From Phaeoceros laevis (Eukaryota > Anthocerotophyta > Anthocerotopsida > Notothyladales): a stretch of 64,000 nt of DNA. Location of the stretch: the NCBI GenBank assembly GCA_049999765.1, contig JBNGIQ010008900.1, forward strand, positions 12,311-76,310, in the 5' to 3' direction. The first letter of the stretch is position 1, and each line of letters starts with the position of its first letter. Under the pieces are notes generated by a model that was not told the origin of the DNA, ran no database searches, and was given only the letters and a program-made list of their open reading frames with translations. The translations under genes were made by a program, and so were the position numbers. Below are positions 46,864-58,431 of this stretch, one piece after another.

Positions 46864-47976
46864 TTAAGTTGCTCTGGGGTCAAAACCGTGCTGCCATACA
46901 TACACAGTTTCGTCCCAAGCTGTGCTTGCCAAAAGTCCCTCCACCAGGGTACTCAAGTCCATGCCCACCGCAAACTCGGTGTGATGGTCATATCTCGAGA
47001 GAAGAGCATCCTCTGTCGCTCGATAGTCCCACATGCACATAGTCATGTCGTAGGAGCAAGAGGCAATAATGTTTTCTGCATGTGGCGAAAACTTCACCCT
47101 CCTGACAGCATACATATGCCCCTGCAAAGATGTCACCTCTGCTCGAGGATTTCGTATGTCCCAGACCTGAGTGACCAAGCAACCGGAAGTCACTGTGAAA
47201 TCCCAAGTTGTCTATCAACCACAACACCTTAGTAGTACCTCTACTACAAGAAGGTCAATCTGGCAACTGTACTAGGGTCATCCTCACCTCTTTCAGCCCC
47301 TCTCAACAGTACAGCAGGCAGTTCTCACCTTGATAGACTTGTCGACAGAACCTGTCACAACCAAGCAATCGTTGTACTTGTTCCAGTCGCACGACAGAAT
47401 CTCGAAATCATGGGCAGGAATGACCAGGGTGGAACGGGCCTCCCTCAAATCCCAGATTCTTAGGGTGCAATCCCCGGAAGCGGATGCAAACACGTCGGCG
47501 TGCCTGGGATTCCAAACCGCAGAGTAGACACAGTAGGAGTGCTCAGCGAAAGTCCGCAGGGAGTGAGGCACCTCCAACGTCCACAGGCGTATAGTGTCAT
47601 CCCAGGAGCCGCTTATGAAGGAGTCTCGACGCACGCAATTCCAGTCCACCGAGTAAACCTCGTGCGAGTGCTCTTCGAAGGAGCGGATGGGATTGGCCTG
47701 CGGTGGAATTGCGGTGTCCCACACCTTGACGCTGCCATCTCCACTGGCCGACACCAGCACATTTTCGTTGTCCTCAGACCAGGTGCAGTCGTACAGACCA
47801 TCCGCTGTGTCGTAGGCGATCGTTTCCACAATTCCCTGGGGAGTCAATTCCAGCACATACTGCCGCCCGTTGCCTATGATCCCGAAATTTTGCGCAGTTG
47901 CCACAGCTAGTCTCGTCTCCGCAAAGGGGCTGAATTTGACAGAGTAGCCATTGAATGCAGTCTTGAACCTCGGCAT
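46864..47976 (-). CDS. PEX7: Peroxin 7, PTS2 receptor
   Basis: Two exons (47976-47329 and 47166-46864) encode 316 residues, matching plant PEX7 (317 in Arabidopsis). The protein is a seven-bladed WD40 propeller: it opens with FNGYSVKFSPF, and repeats end in SVKVWD, TIRLW, LRIWDLREA, VWDIRNP and MCMWDYR. The sequence LVSASGDGSVKVWD and the closing HTEFAVGMD are characteristic of PEX7. It binds the N-terminal PTS2 signal of peroxisomal matrix enzymes such as thiolase in the cytosol and docks with PEX5. The intron splits K|VWD in phase 0. Its 5' end faces a broken peroxisomal enoyl-CoA isomerase copy 340 bases away. Confidence 0.95.
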
Positions 47977-48314
47977 ACCTACTGCCTTCCCAGCTCGCCT
48001 CGCCTCAGCTCCTCTTCATGGATAGGGTTTTGCAGGTTGGGTGGGTTTATCAGGCTTTGCAGGTCCTTAGTTGTAGGATCGCCGAGCGTTAAAAAGAATC
48101 GCCGACTCATACCTATTACCAACAATGTAGCGTTTCCGGTTGTAATAGCGTGTAATAGGCGTTTCTGGCGTTGATACGTGCATCGAGCCGAAGGCATGTC
48201 CTAGGAAGGTTTTTACCGGTTGAGGGCCTCCCCTACCAGGACCGGGACCAGCAGCGAGAGAATATATAGGACTTTGCTATTACTCACGCTGCTGGACAGG
48301 TTGCTGTGCTAAGC

Positions 48315-48758
48315 GTGCTTCCGTATCCCCGCAATTGCCGCTGTGTGCGGGCATGCCGCGGCCGCAGGATGCATAATTGCGCTGGCCCACGACTACCGGA
48401 TCATGCGCGCCGACAGAGGCCTCATCTTCCTCAACGAAGTGGAAATCCGCGTGCCGTTGCCTCCGGAGCCAACGCAGTGGTGCGCTGCAAACTCCCTGCT
48501 GCAACCTACCATTCTGCGGTGCTCTCGGGGCAGCGATACACGGCCCAGGCCGCGGTTGCAGCTGGATTTGTAGAGGCGGCTCTTCCTGACCTTGCTGCCA
48601 CCCACCAGGCAGCCATAGTCAGGACCACTTCTCTGGCCGCCAAGAAATACGATAGACTGGTGGACGGTTTGCTGAAGCAAGAGATGTTCAAGCGGGAAAT
48701 TCAGGATTTGCGTGCTGGTTTGGGTGTCACCAGGGTTTTCTACTCGTCCAGGATTTGA
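48315..48758 (+). pseudogene. Truncated enoyl-CoA delta isomerase/hydratase copy
   Basis: Sequence of the crotonase family resembling plant peroxisomal delta3,delta2-enoyl-CoA isomerase. One frame reads PAIAAVCGHAAAAGCIIALA followed by HDYRIMRADRG and NEVEIRVPLPP. The next part, ANAVVRCKLPAATYHSAVLS and GFVEAALPDL up to a TGA at 48756-48758, lies in another frame. A single missing base at about 48457-48462 explains the switch. The N-terminal third, about 90 residues with the oxyanion-hole half, is absent, and the frame upstream of PAIAAV meets a TAA. The C-terminus SSRI is not a standard PTS1. It is most likely a 5'-truncated, frameshifted copy. Confidence 0.8.
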
Positions 48759-48764
48759 GAGGGA

Positions 48765-49530
48765 AAGAGGACTACTTGAAGGTGATGAGTACTGGATACT
48801 TGTGTCGTAAATATGTATGCAAAATGTGGGCAGTTGGAAGATGCACGCGAAGTGTTTGACAGTCTGTCACAAGGTATTCATTGGGTGTTTGCTTACCACC
48901 TTAAGGCTTGTACATGCTGGTGCTGTACAGCAGGGCAAGCAGCTGCATTCGGTATTGTAAAAAGAGGACCACTGCAAGGTGACGTAGTACTGGGCAATTC
49001 CCTCGAGATGTGTATGCAAAATGGACCAGTTGCAAGATGCACGCAAGCTGTTTGACAGTCTGACCCACAGGGGATGCGGTGACATGACTGCCATGATTAA
49101 TGGGTATGCTGAGCATGGGCTCAGTCCGAGGCTCACACATTGTATGTAAGGATGGAGCATGAAGGCCCGATTCAGCAAACAGTGTCACGTTCACTTGCCT
49201 CTGAAGGCTTGTACAAGTGCAGGTGCTCTACAGCAGGGCAGACAGCTGCCTGCAGGGATTTGTGGAAGGACTACTTGAAGGTGACATAGCACTTGGAACT
49301 TGCCTCATATACATGTATGCAAATGTGGCCAGTTGGAAGATGCGTGCAAAGTGTGTGACATTCTGTCCACACGGGACACGGTAATATGGAACGCTCACCT
49401 TGTATGCAAGGATGGAGCAGGAAGGCTTGATTTTAACTGTGTTACATACGCATGCCGTTTGGAGGCTTGTGCAAGTGGTGGTGCACTACAACAAGGCAGA
49501 CAGCTGCATTTATAGATCTTGAAAAGAAGC
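48765..49530 (+). pseudogene. Decayed PPR gene fragment A
   Basis: Frameshifted remnants of the PPR triplets seen in the 30-33 kb gene: MYAKCGQLEDAREVFDSL at about 48813, then LKACT.. and MINGYAEHGL-type sequence at about 49090, then another QLEDA.KV.D.LSTRDTV at about 49330. At least three triplet units are recognisable at the same 300-base spacing. No E or DYW domain follows. It starts directly after the isomerase fragment, with no spacer. Not expected to make protein. Confidence 0.85.
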
Positions 49531-49900
49531 CTAAGAGCCCTGCTGTCATCACAAAAAAACTATCAAACGCCGAACTCTAATTCAATTCCTATGGTTGTCA
49601 GCAAGCGGCCTCTCAGGTTAACTGAACCTCTCTCAATTAAATTGACTAATTAGAATTTATCATTGACAGTCCCCGCTGTGTCTATGCTGGATATACGAAG
49701 CTCACGCCTCGAAAAATTTTGAAAACATACAACCCATACCATTAGCTTCAACTCAAGCTTTCTCCTTGAAGAACTTATGCTTGCCATATCTTAACCATCT
49801 AACATCACATAGAACGGCTAGTCGTCCACGGAAAGGCTTTCTTGCTTGAAGAAGGTACCGAGTATTTGCTTAAGGTCTTAGGGTTCTGCAAGTGACGATG
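49531..49900. other. Spacer
   Basis: AT-rich sequence between PPR fragment A and the 3' end of the PTAC16 gene; no gene seen. Confidence 0.5.
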
Positions 49901-51811
49901 TCATTCCTTGCCTGAGCCTTTCAGGAAAGAGAAGCCTGCTTCCTTCGATGTTCCAGAGACGGTGCCTCCTAACCCCCTGACCTTTCCGGCCACATCCTCG
50001 AGGGATGCAGCTGCAGCAGCTGCTCTGGCCTGAGCTTTTGCCGCCAGGGCAGATGCCCTCGCTTCTTCCTGTGCAAGCTTCCGGGCTTCAGCTTCAAGCC
50101 GAGCTGCTGTTTGAGCGGCTTCTCTTGCAGCTCCAGCTGCTGCCCGAGCCTCGGCTTCGGCTTGCAGGCGTTCCTGCTTCTCTTTTTCCTCTGCCTCGGC
50201 CCTGACTAAAGCCTCGGCAGCAAGCTGCCGTCTATTGTCCCTTGGTATGGCACTGTTTGCAAACCAGAAGGATGGAATCAGCGACCAGACAACCAGCATA
50301 GCAAGCGATGGAGAGGGTGAGGTGACAAAGGCTACCTGAACAGTTCTTCGAGAGACTTTTCCTCGGCAAACGGAGATGAAATTATCTCAATAACCTGGCA
50401 AGATTTCAGCCCTCCCCCTCAGGTGTCAGCAGCAGAGTAGTGCACCAACATCCCCACAACAAAGAAGAGTTGTTTGAAATAGAAAAGGACTACCTTGTTC
50501 TCGGAGACAGTCGAGTTGGTGAACGCTGAGTCGATTGCTGCAGCCACTTGCAGCTTGCCTACCTGCGGGCATTGAAAGAAAAATGATTTGTCAAAAAACA
50601 AGCTCAGGCTCCTCTAGATCCGTTATTAGTATGAAAGAGGGGCTCAATAGTACCTTCGCGTTAGCGGTTTTAGGAGATCCTTCGACAAGCAACTCAATAT
50701 TACCGGCTCCCAACTCGTCGACCGTGGAAGCAGCTTTGATGACGGTGTACTTCAACTCCGTTGCCGCAATTTGATCAATTAGCTCATCAAAGGATAGTTT
50801 ACTTCGTCTCGATTTTAAAAAGCTCAAAAGCGCAGCAAAAAATCCTCCACCCTGCTTCGCTCTGCTATCCCCAGGCTCCGATACCAGAATGAAGTGACCC
50901 ACATTGGCTAGTGAGGCAGCTTCCACAACCCTTAGGGCATCATCAGCCGTGACCTCACCTTTAGGTCCATCTTCCGAGGGACCAACTGTGACCAGCACCT
51001 TGCCTGCATTCCCTAAAGCCTTAGCTACCGACTCCAAATCCTTGAAGTCAAATTCCACGGCATTCAACCGTCGGGCCTCCTCGCTGGTCAGAATCTGCGC
51101 GCCAGAAGCAGAGCAGCTTTAGTCAGGTCACGAAAATGCCACTGGTATATTCTTGAGCTGCCGAGACAGCCCTTCGCTTACCCCGTACTGAGTGGCAAAT
51201 TCTGCCAGCTGCTGCGCGGCCTTCAGGTCAGGCACCCCTGCCCGGATGACAAATCCGGATTTCAGCAGCTTCTGCGTAGTGCGGGCTCCAATTTGTCCAA
51301 GAGCCCCGGCCACAAAAATGGTGCGGCAATCAGACCGCCGAATGCGACCGAAGTTGAACGCAAGTGCACTCGACGGTTCTTGCAGCACCAGCGTGCCCTT
51401 GGGACTTCCTTGAGTTTTGGCAGGCTTTGGCACGGATATCTTCTTCAGCAGATTGTCCAGGCTAAAATCCTCTGGTTCCTCCTCCTGCCTCTTCTGCGGC
51501 GACTTGGCCCTGCCCTGCTTGGTTTTCTTCCTCTTCTCAGAAGACTCACTCTTGGGCGGCACTACCTGACCCCCGAGTTTTTTCAGAAAAGGCACATCCT
51601 CCGCGGCTCTCACCTGGAGCTGCTGAAAGCCCTCCCTACCTTGCCTTCCCCTCCCGGAATCCCGTGACACCCCAAGCACCAGTCTACGGCCCTGTAGCGA
51701 GGAGGAAGAAGAAGCACAGGAAGAGGACGACGGAGATGGCAGCGAGCTCCAGCCGGCTGCGCATGTGGCGGCTCTCATTCCGGGTGGCGCTGCGGCCTGC
51801 AGCGCGGCCAT
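49901..51811 (-). CDS. PTAC16: Plastid transcriptionally active chromosome protein 16
   Basis: Five exons (51811-51182, 51094-50654, 50562-50494, 50394-50336, 50252-49901) join in phase to 516 residues; the Arabidopsis protein has about 510. A Ser/Ala-rich plastid transit peptide is followed by a basic linker and a Rossmann-like NAD(P)-binding region (TIFVAGALGQIGARTTQKLL, then GFVIRAGVPDL, and KVLVTVGPSEDGP). After ELFSAIPRDNRRQ comes a long Ala/Glu-rich coiled coil (EALVRAEAEEKEKQERLQAE onward). PTAC16 is a thylakoid-bound component of the plastid transcription/nucleoid fraction and a target of state-transition kinases; its enzymatic role is unknown. The C-terminus here is shorter than in Arabidopsis and lacks the Pro/Lys-rich tail. 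Confidence 0.92.
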
Positions 51812-52619
51812 GGACGCCTCCAGTCCACCCGGCAGGAGCCTAGTTCAGACCTGCTGATGCTACCAAATGCACATCCAAATCAATGCAGCCAGCAGCCCCA
51901 ATGGCATTGCTTCCCGTACCTGCCGGGCATCGACATTCCATCACAGTTTGCACCTTCTCCTTCCCGGTCTTTCTCCCTAGAAGCGCTCTTCAGCTCCGCT
52001 TGTGACCTGTAGGACTAGACCGAGGTGACGCATGTCCCGCATTATCCATCGTGTCCTCACATTGTTGTGGTTGAATTTCATGACCGAGCTGGCACCCACG
52101 GCCACCTGGGCCTATCGGCAGAGCCGACCAGATATGCTGAGCCAATCATTTTGCTTATCCCCGCGCCATTCAGTGCTTGGATGGTATAAGTTAGGGCTCA
52201 TATCATTGAGCATCTAAACTTCTAAACTAGCATCTTCACAGCGCCATACAAATCTTAGGGATGCAGATAAAAGATCGAAAAATGAAAAAAGCTAAATACG
52301 TAAAAAGAAAAAGCAGCGCGGCCAGCTACGGCCGCGCACTTGTGGAGAAGAGATGGAGGCGCCATCCTGTGCCACTTGGATGGATTCCTCACGATTCCTC
52401 CAACAGCCGGCATTCGTGAGGAATCCAAGTGCACTTCGGATTCCTAACGAATTCCAGGGAGTTGGGAGCCTCAGCACCAACGCAGCCAGTGGGTGGTGAA
52501 GGCCAAGACAGCGTGGAAGGCACGTCGGTCTGAAGCGCAGGCAAAAAGCCGTTTTGCGTTAGTTAGGCACTCTCATTACTCTAGCAATGTGGGGTATATA
52601 TTTACCCCTCGCAACTTCT
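51812..52619. other. PTAC16 upstream region
   Basis: No gene recognised. Contains the small inverted repeat described separately. Confidence 0.5.
52373..52431. repeat. Inverted repeat with four-base bulge
   Basis: CACTTGGA-TGGA-TTCCTCACGA pairs with TTCGTGAGGAATCCAAGTG across an 18-base loop. The first arm carries an extra TGGA that duplicates its neighbour. Confidence 0.8.
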
Positions 52620-52639
52620 TGTTCAGAGCGATCCTGCAA

Positions 52640-54835
52640 TTTTGACAAGGACATCGCACCCTGTCTCGTGTGCAAAATGTGGCCAGTTGGAAGATGCACG
52701 CGAAGTGTTTGACAGTCTGTCCGCAAGAGATGCGGTAACATGGGATGCTATGGTAATTGGGTATATATGCGGAGCATGAGCTCGGGCCCCAGGCAGTATT
52801 TCTTAGACCCTACATTGTGGCGATTGCAGGCCGAACAAGAAGACCGCTGGCTCTCCCGACTTCAGGCACAATTGCAAGGAGTCCAAGGAGCTCATATGGC
52901 TGAGCAACTTGTACAAGCCTGACTGGGTGGATGCGCAGCTGGCTGTCTTGGACAAGCGGGTTGGACGGTCTGCTCAGACTACATCCAACCCAGGGCTTGT
53001 TGCATCATAATGCTACCGCTCCGACGGTGCCAGAGTGCTATGGGTACGGAAGGGGTCAGGCTGTAATCGAACAACTTTGTGAGAATGGGCAGCTAGTCGA
53101 GCAGTTGACGCTTTGACCATCTTGGCGGAGACACAATCTCGTGTGTCCTCCTCTCTGCTGCACAGAGTCATCCGGAGATGTGGGGCTGAGAAAAATCTGG
53201 TTGTGGGGTGGCGACTTGATGATCTCACTGTGAAGCTTGGGTACGGATCTAATGCACTTTTGGGAAACCATCTCTTGCGCATGTATGCATGTGAGGGCCG
53301 GTTACAGGAAGGATTGCAATGCAGGTGTTCACAAATGCAAGGGTGGCCACACCATCAGTGCACATGTGGTTTTGCATCATCTCTGTGCAGTGCACGCTGA
53401 TTTTTTGAGGAGTGGCACGCAGCACAACTCTTTTGTTTGCACCTGCCTGGTGGATACATTTATGCAAAATGTGGGGAATAAGAAGGTGCACGCAGGGTTT
53501 TTGACAGTATGACCACAAGGGACGCAGTAACATGGAATGCCATGATAACCGGAGGGCCTGATTTTAGCAGACCGTGTTTCGTATGTTTGCCTCCTGAATG
53601 CTTGTGCAAGTGCCGCTGCTGTACAGCAGGGCAGGCAGCTGCATTCAGGGATCATAAGGAGAGAACTGCTTGAAGGTGACATAGTACTAGGCAATTTCTC
53701 GTAAATATGTACGCAAAATATGGCCAGTTGGAATATGCACGCTATGTGTTTGACAGTATGCCACAAGGGATGCAGTAACATGGACTGCCATGATAAATGG
53801 GTATGCTGTGCATGGGCTCGGTCCCCAGGCGCTCGCATTGTATGCGGGAATGCCTGATTTTAGCAGGACCGTGTTACGTATGTTTGCCTCCTCAGAGCTG
53901 GTGCAAGTGCTGGTGCTCTACAGCAGGGCAGGCAGCTGCATTCAGCGATCATAAAAAGAGAACTGCTTGAAGGTGACTTATGACTAGGCAATTGCCTCAT
54001 ATATATGTATGCAAAATGGGCCAGTTGGAAGATACGCGCAAAGTGTTTGATCGTCTGGCCACAAGGGATGCGGTAACATGGAATGCCATGCTAAATGGGG
54101 TATAGTGAGTAAGGATGGGCCAGGAAGGCCTCACTGTAGCAGGCAGTGCTACGTTTGCTTGCCTCCTGAAGGTTTGTGACACAAAACTGTACAGAGTCAG
54201 GAAAACCTCAGTGCAGACTCTCTCTTCACAGGCTACACATTCAACTGTGCCATGAGATGCGCAGGTCAGATTTGGAGCTGATTAACTACATCTTTGTCGT
54301 TGCCGTGCAAGCTTGTGCAAGAGCGGTAGATGTGGAAAGTCTGGTAGGCAGGTGCACGCCGATGTGAGAGTGGCATTCAGCCTGACTCTTTTGTTTGGGC
54401 ACATGTATACACAATGTGGGAATTGGAAGATGACAACTGCCAACTGCCATGACCTGACGGTATGCAAGATGTGGGAATTGGAAGATGACAACTGCCAACT
54501 GCCATGACCTGACGGTATGCAAGATGTGGCAGATTGGAAGATGCACGGAAGGTTTTTGATAGTCTGTCCACGATAAAATGTGGTCACACGGACTGTCATG
54601 ATAAATGGGTATGCTGAAATTGGGTCACAGGCGCTTACGCTGTATGAAGGATGGAGCAGGAAGCCTGATTTTAGCAGACAGTGTGACGTATGAATGCCTT
54701 TTGAAGGCTTGTGCAAGTGCTGGTGCTCTACAACAGGACAGGCAGCTGCATTCACAGGTCGTGCAAAGAGGACTATTTGAAGGTCACATGCTACTGGGCA
54801 ACAACAGGCTTGCCGGGTTATCAAGGTTTAATAAA
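52640..54835 (+). pseudogene. Decayed PPR gene fragment B
   Basis: A longer broken relative of the PPR gene at 30-33 kb. It starts with a loose S motif at about 52670. At 52795-52990 it matches the intact gene's unusual N-terminal region (GGCAGTATTT, CTCCCGACTTCAGGCACAA, TGGACAAGCGG). Then come the pre-PPR segment LAETQSRVSSSLLHRVIRRC at about 53113 and DDLTVKLGYGSN at about 53219. Triplet remnants follow up to about 54820, including LLKACASAGALQQ at about 54698. Indels and stops interrupt every frame, and the E/DYW end is absent. An internal 56-base tandem duplication lies at about 54415-54530. Confidence 0.88.
54415..54530. repeat. Two-copy tandem repeat inside PPR relic
   Basis: GTGGGAATTGGAAGATGACA followed by ACTGCCAACTGCCATGACCT occurs twice in a row with a 56-base period. 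The copies are identical, so the duplication is young compared with the surrounding decay. Confidence 0.9.
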
Positions 54836-55934
54836 CACACACCCGATAAAGTAGAGCTGGTAGGTTCGCCCGGTTGGCCCGTGCCCAGATCGGAATAAAA
54901 TTCATTCATTCATTCGCACGGGGGTGGTCCTACTTCATCGGCTATAGCCGCTCTAGGGATGATAGAACATTTTGGTTCTTTAGGGGGTTAACAAATATTA
55001 AATAATGTCTTACCAAATGTTCCTGCCATGGAGTAAGGCCACCACTAATATGAAATCAAATTCATAGCTATAAGAGCACTTTGAGCACTGTAGTACTTTT
55101 CACTACTTGACCTCACACTTCAATTTCACTACTTGACCTCACACTTCAGTACTTGCTGACAAGCTTGTTGTAAGCTGAATTATTATCATGGAGATCTCAA
55201 GCTGGAATCTTGTGTAGCTCCTTTATGAATTTATATCTAATATATTTATTAAGATTTTTCTAATGACTAATATGGGTCCAACCGCTTAAGAGTGAACGAG
55301 ATGTTGGAAGCTCAAGTTTCTCAACATGTTTTTGTTCACGATCTGCTGAAGATTCAGATAAACACGAAAGAGTATTTTCTAACCCCCAAGATGTTGCCAA
55401 GTTCAGCCAATCTTTTTCATATGCCTCGAAATCTAGAGCTAAAACAAGATAAATAACAAGGTTAGTACGACGAAATAAGCAATTGGCTTTTATGTGCTAA
55501 GAAATGAATCTCCTACCTAAAGTCCAGTTTATAAGTTCAGAATCGTCCGAGAACTCCAAGTCCTTTAACATATTTCTTGCACCTTTAGTCACCTCATTAG
55601 TACCTACTTTTGCATACGTTATCATGATAAATTTTTTGTGTTGAGAAATAACTTCATTTTCTCTATATATTTTTAATGAATAATAGCATAACACATTTTT
55701 ATGTTATATTCTTACTATCTGTGCTTTCTGCAAGCTTGCCCTCTGCATACCTGCAAAAGAGGGTGTATTTTTTATTGATATTTCTAGCACATTCTGACAC
55801 AGTCACAACAGTGGCAAAAACAGGGGCAGAGTTAGGAGGGGGGTAAAGTGTATGAAAAATTGATAATAAGCAAAGAGGGAATGAAGAACGAGCACATATG
55901 TACAGATAGTATCTTTAATTTATAAAGTGATGTA
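54836..55934. other. AT-rich spacer
   Basis: No gene recognised. CATTCATTCATTCG lies at about 54903. It includes the 3' flank of the C11orf65-like gene. Confidence 0.45.
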
Positions 55935-57635
55935 TTACAATTTCATGAGCCATGCTCTTTTTTTGTGACGAACTTTCTGTGCTTTATGCTCCCTTCTGTC
56001 TTCTCGCATGTGTGAAAAATGTTTTCTGCAAAAAAATGAACATTTCCCTAAATGCCAGATATGCAATTTCAAAATTATCGTACTACTTGGATTTTCACTT
56101 ACATCACTTCTTTTGAAGACTCATCTTGGACTACATGTGAACATAGTTGCATCCAATGCACGGCAGTTACAAGCCTCCAACCATTGTTTTCCCATCTTGC
56201 ATACATCTCTGGAGGATTTATGATTAATTCAGATAGTTATAATTGCTAAGAATATCTTAGTACCATAATTGACGCAGTTTTGAACACATGGGACATATAA
56301 GTTGGAATGCTGAGTTCTTGCCTGTGTTTTTGTCCTTGGATTGTGCGTATTGTCGTGGACTAAAAGCTCCCATGTCCACAACAGGTCTATGCGTGTAAAT
56401 TTTATAAAGCATCTGTGGGTTGTGATATCAAAGTGACTAAGATTCATTTAGGAACTACTAATTGAAAATAATTCAGTCACATACATATATCTCAGAGTGA
56501 CATCATAATAAGCAACTTAGTGATAAATCCTATTGCTCAATCAACTTGCCGTATGTAAAAACATTGAATCATTTCTATCTGTTTATATATGGGCACATAA
56601 GGAAACATGTTCCCCTATGGGTTCTTGATCATCTCAAAGACAAATCCTTAACTAGGGGAGGAAATGTATCACCACCAAGTCGAAATCGTACATGGAGGCC
56701 AGCAGCTCTATCTGCTAGAGGTGCCTGAGCCACTCAATTAAGAAACATATGCTAGTAAAATGTTTGCAGCTTAAATGCATATACTAATTTATGTCAAATA
56801 AAAGGCTAAATGATTATTCATGAACTTCATCTAAACCATTTTCTAAATGTACCTCATAAGGATTAAGTCCTGCACGTAACAAAAAGTTGGGGGCCACATT
56901 TTCCCCATGTAGAAGCATATTACGATAATATTGATATATTCTCTTGTCCTGCATGAAATTTTAAAATTTTTAGTTGAGGCAATGTAAAAAGAAATAATTT
57001 CAACAAATAATACTCTTTCCTGGCTCAGTGGTAAGATTTGTGAATATAAAAATTTGACCTGAAAAGAGTGCCAAGACCTCTGAATCTTTCTTGCTGCAAC
57101 TATTTGAATTCTTTTTGATCTTTTTCTTTTCGGGTTTGCTCTATAGGCATGCCAACATCTTTGGATTGTACAAGCTGCCCTTCGCTGCAATATACCAGTA
57201 TTTATCCTTCATGTGCATTTTGAGCTCATGACTTCAAGTTGGTCACTACATCAAATTAATCCATCATCCAGTGAACCAAAACAATAGTTGAGGATTTATA
57301 ATTATAATATCTTTGATCCACAAGCAAATGGTTGAGTTATAGTCAACTTGGTAGACTAGGTGGTTAACCACCTTGTGTCGGAATTGAAGAAGAGATAATT
57401 TTCCTCTCCACCAAGCTTGAATTCTTGTGACATTCCATATAAAAAACCAATCTTGCTCTTTTATAAATGGGAGAGGCTCCACATAGTCATTGCTATTATG
57501 CTCAGAACTACTTGATCCTCTTTCAGGTGTCTTTGGTGGACTGAAGAATGATCTGTACTCAATCCTATCTGAAAAGCGAACTTTAGATGCACTCACTCTT
57601 CTTGGTTGTTTGTGCAACTTTTGCGGAAGAGCCAT
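55935..57635 (-). CDS. C11orf65/MFI-like IQ-motif protein
   Basis: Exons 57635-57372, 57184-57059, 56948-56853, 56724-56653, then about 56412-56300, about 56200-56103, and 56025-55935. The first four join in phase 0. IQ-type calmodulin-binding motifs are present (RIQAWWRG; CTIQRCWHAYR; KIQRSWHSF). Next come YYRNMLLHGENVAPNFLLRA and NPYE, then AAGLHVRFRLGGDTFPP and YKIYTHRPVVDMGAFSPRQY. WENNGWRLV and a basic C-terminus KKRAWLMKL follow. This order and the HVRFRLGG..FPP..YKI.THR core match animal C11orf65 (MFI). Function in plants is unknown; the family seems tied to lineages with flagella, which is inference. The donor between exons 5 and 6 is not settled. Start could also be four codons upstream at 57647. 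Confidence 0.82.
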
Positions 57636-58428
57636 TTTAGCATACACAGCTCATAAAATGATTCTAAGGACCTTTACGGAGTGGCACTTGGGCTGGATTT
57701 CCCCAGTTCAGTTCGATCAGGATTTCGCGCCGTTCGAGACCTAAAATAAAATTTTAAGCGAAATCTGACGAACTGGGCTCTCCACCAACTGCCCGAAATC
57801 TTGAACTGCGAAAAACCCTTCCCAGACTGGACATTGGATTTCTCTACAGGTACTAAGAGTTGGTGCTCTCTCTGCTCATGCATTTGTGATCACAGTAAGC
57901 TTGCGTGATGTGGTGTCCCAGCTCTGGTGTGTCGCTCGGTGGCTCTGACACACTCTGAAATCTGGTCCAGTTCGCCCCAACTGGAGCTATTTTTCAAGAT
58001 TTCGCGAACCAAGCAGTTGGGAGCCAAATTCCATCCATCGACAATTCGTTGGCACCATGTCGAAGCCACGTAGGAAAGAGAACGGACCAACTGCAAGCGC
58101 ATGTGCGGGACGGTTTTTAGCGGATTTGGCCGAGTTCAGGCAGTTGGAGCCCCAACTGGGGCCGCGAAATCTGCCCCCAACAGCGAGTCCGTAAAGGTCG
58201 TAAGACATCAGGAACGTGTTTTCGACGAAGTACAAGTCCTAGAAAAGGTAAGTAGGAAGGGACTTTCTTCAATGAGTACTAGACCCTAACTAGTCTAATA
58301 GACAAGAAAGTCGATGTACTATAGCTTTTGTCGAGTTCGCAGGGTTTAGGGCTTAAGCGCGTCGAGCATTTCCGAGAAGGCTTTGAGTGTAGAGTCTGGA
58401 CTCTAGAGACGCCTGCAAGGTCAGAAAT
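57636..58428. other. Divergent promoter region
   Basis: About 800 bases between the 5' ends of the C11orf65-like gene and the pseudouridine synthase gene. No gene recognised. Confidence 0.5.
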
Positions 58429-58431
58429 TTG

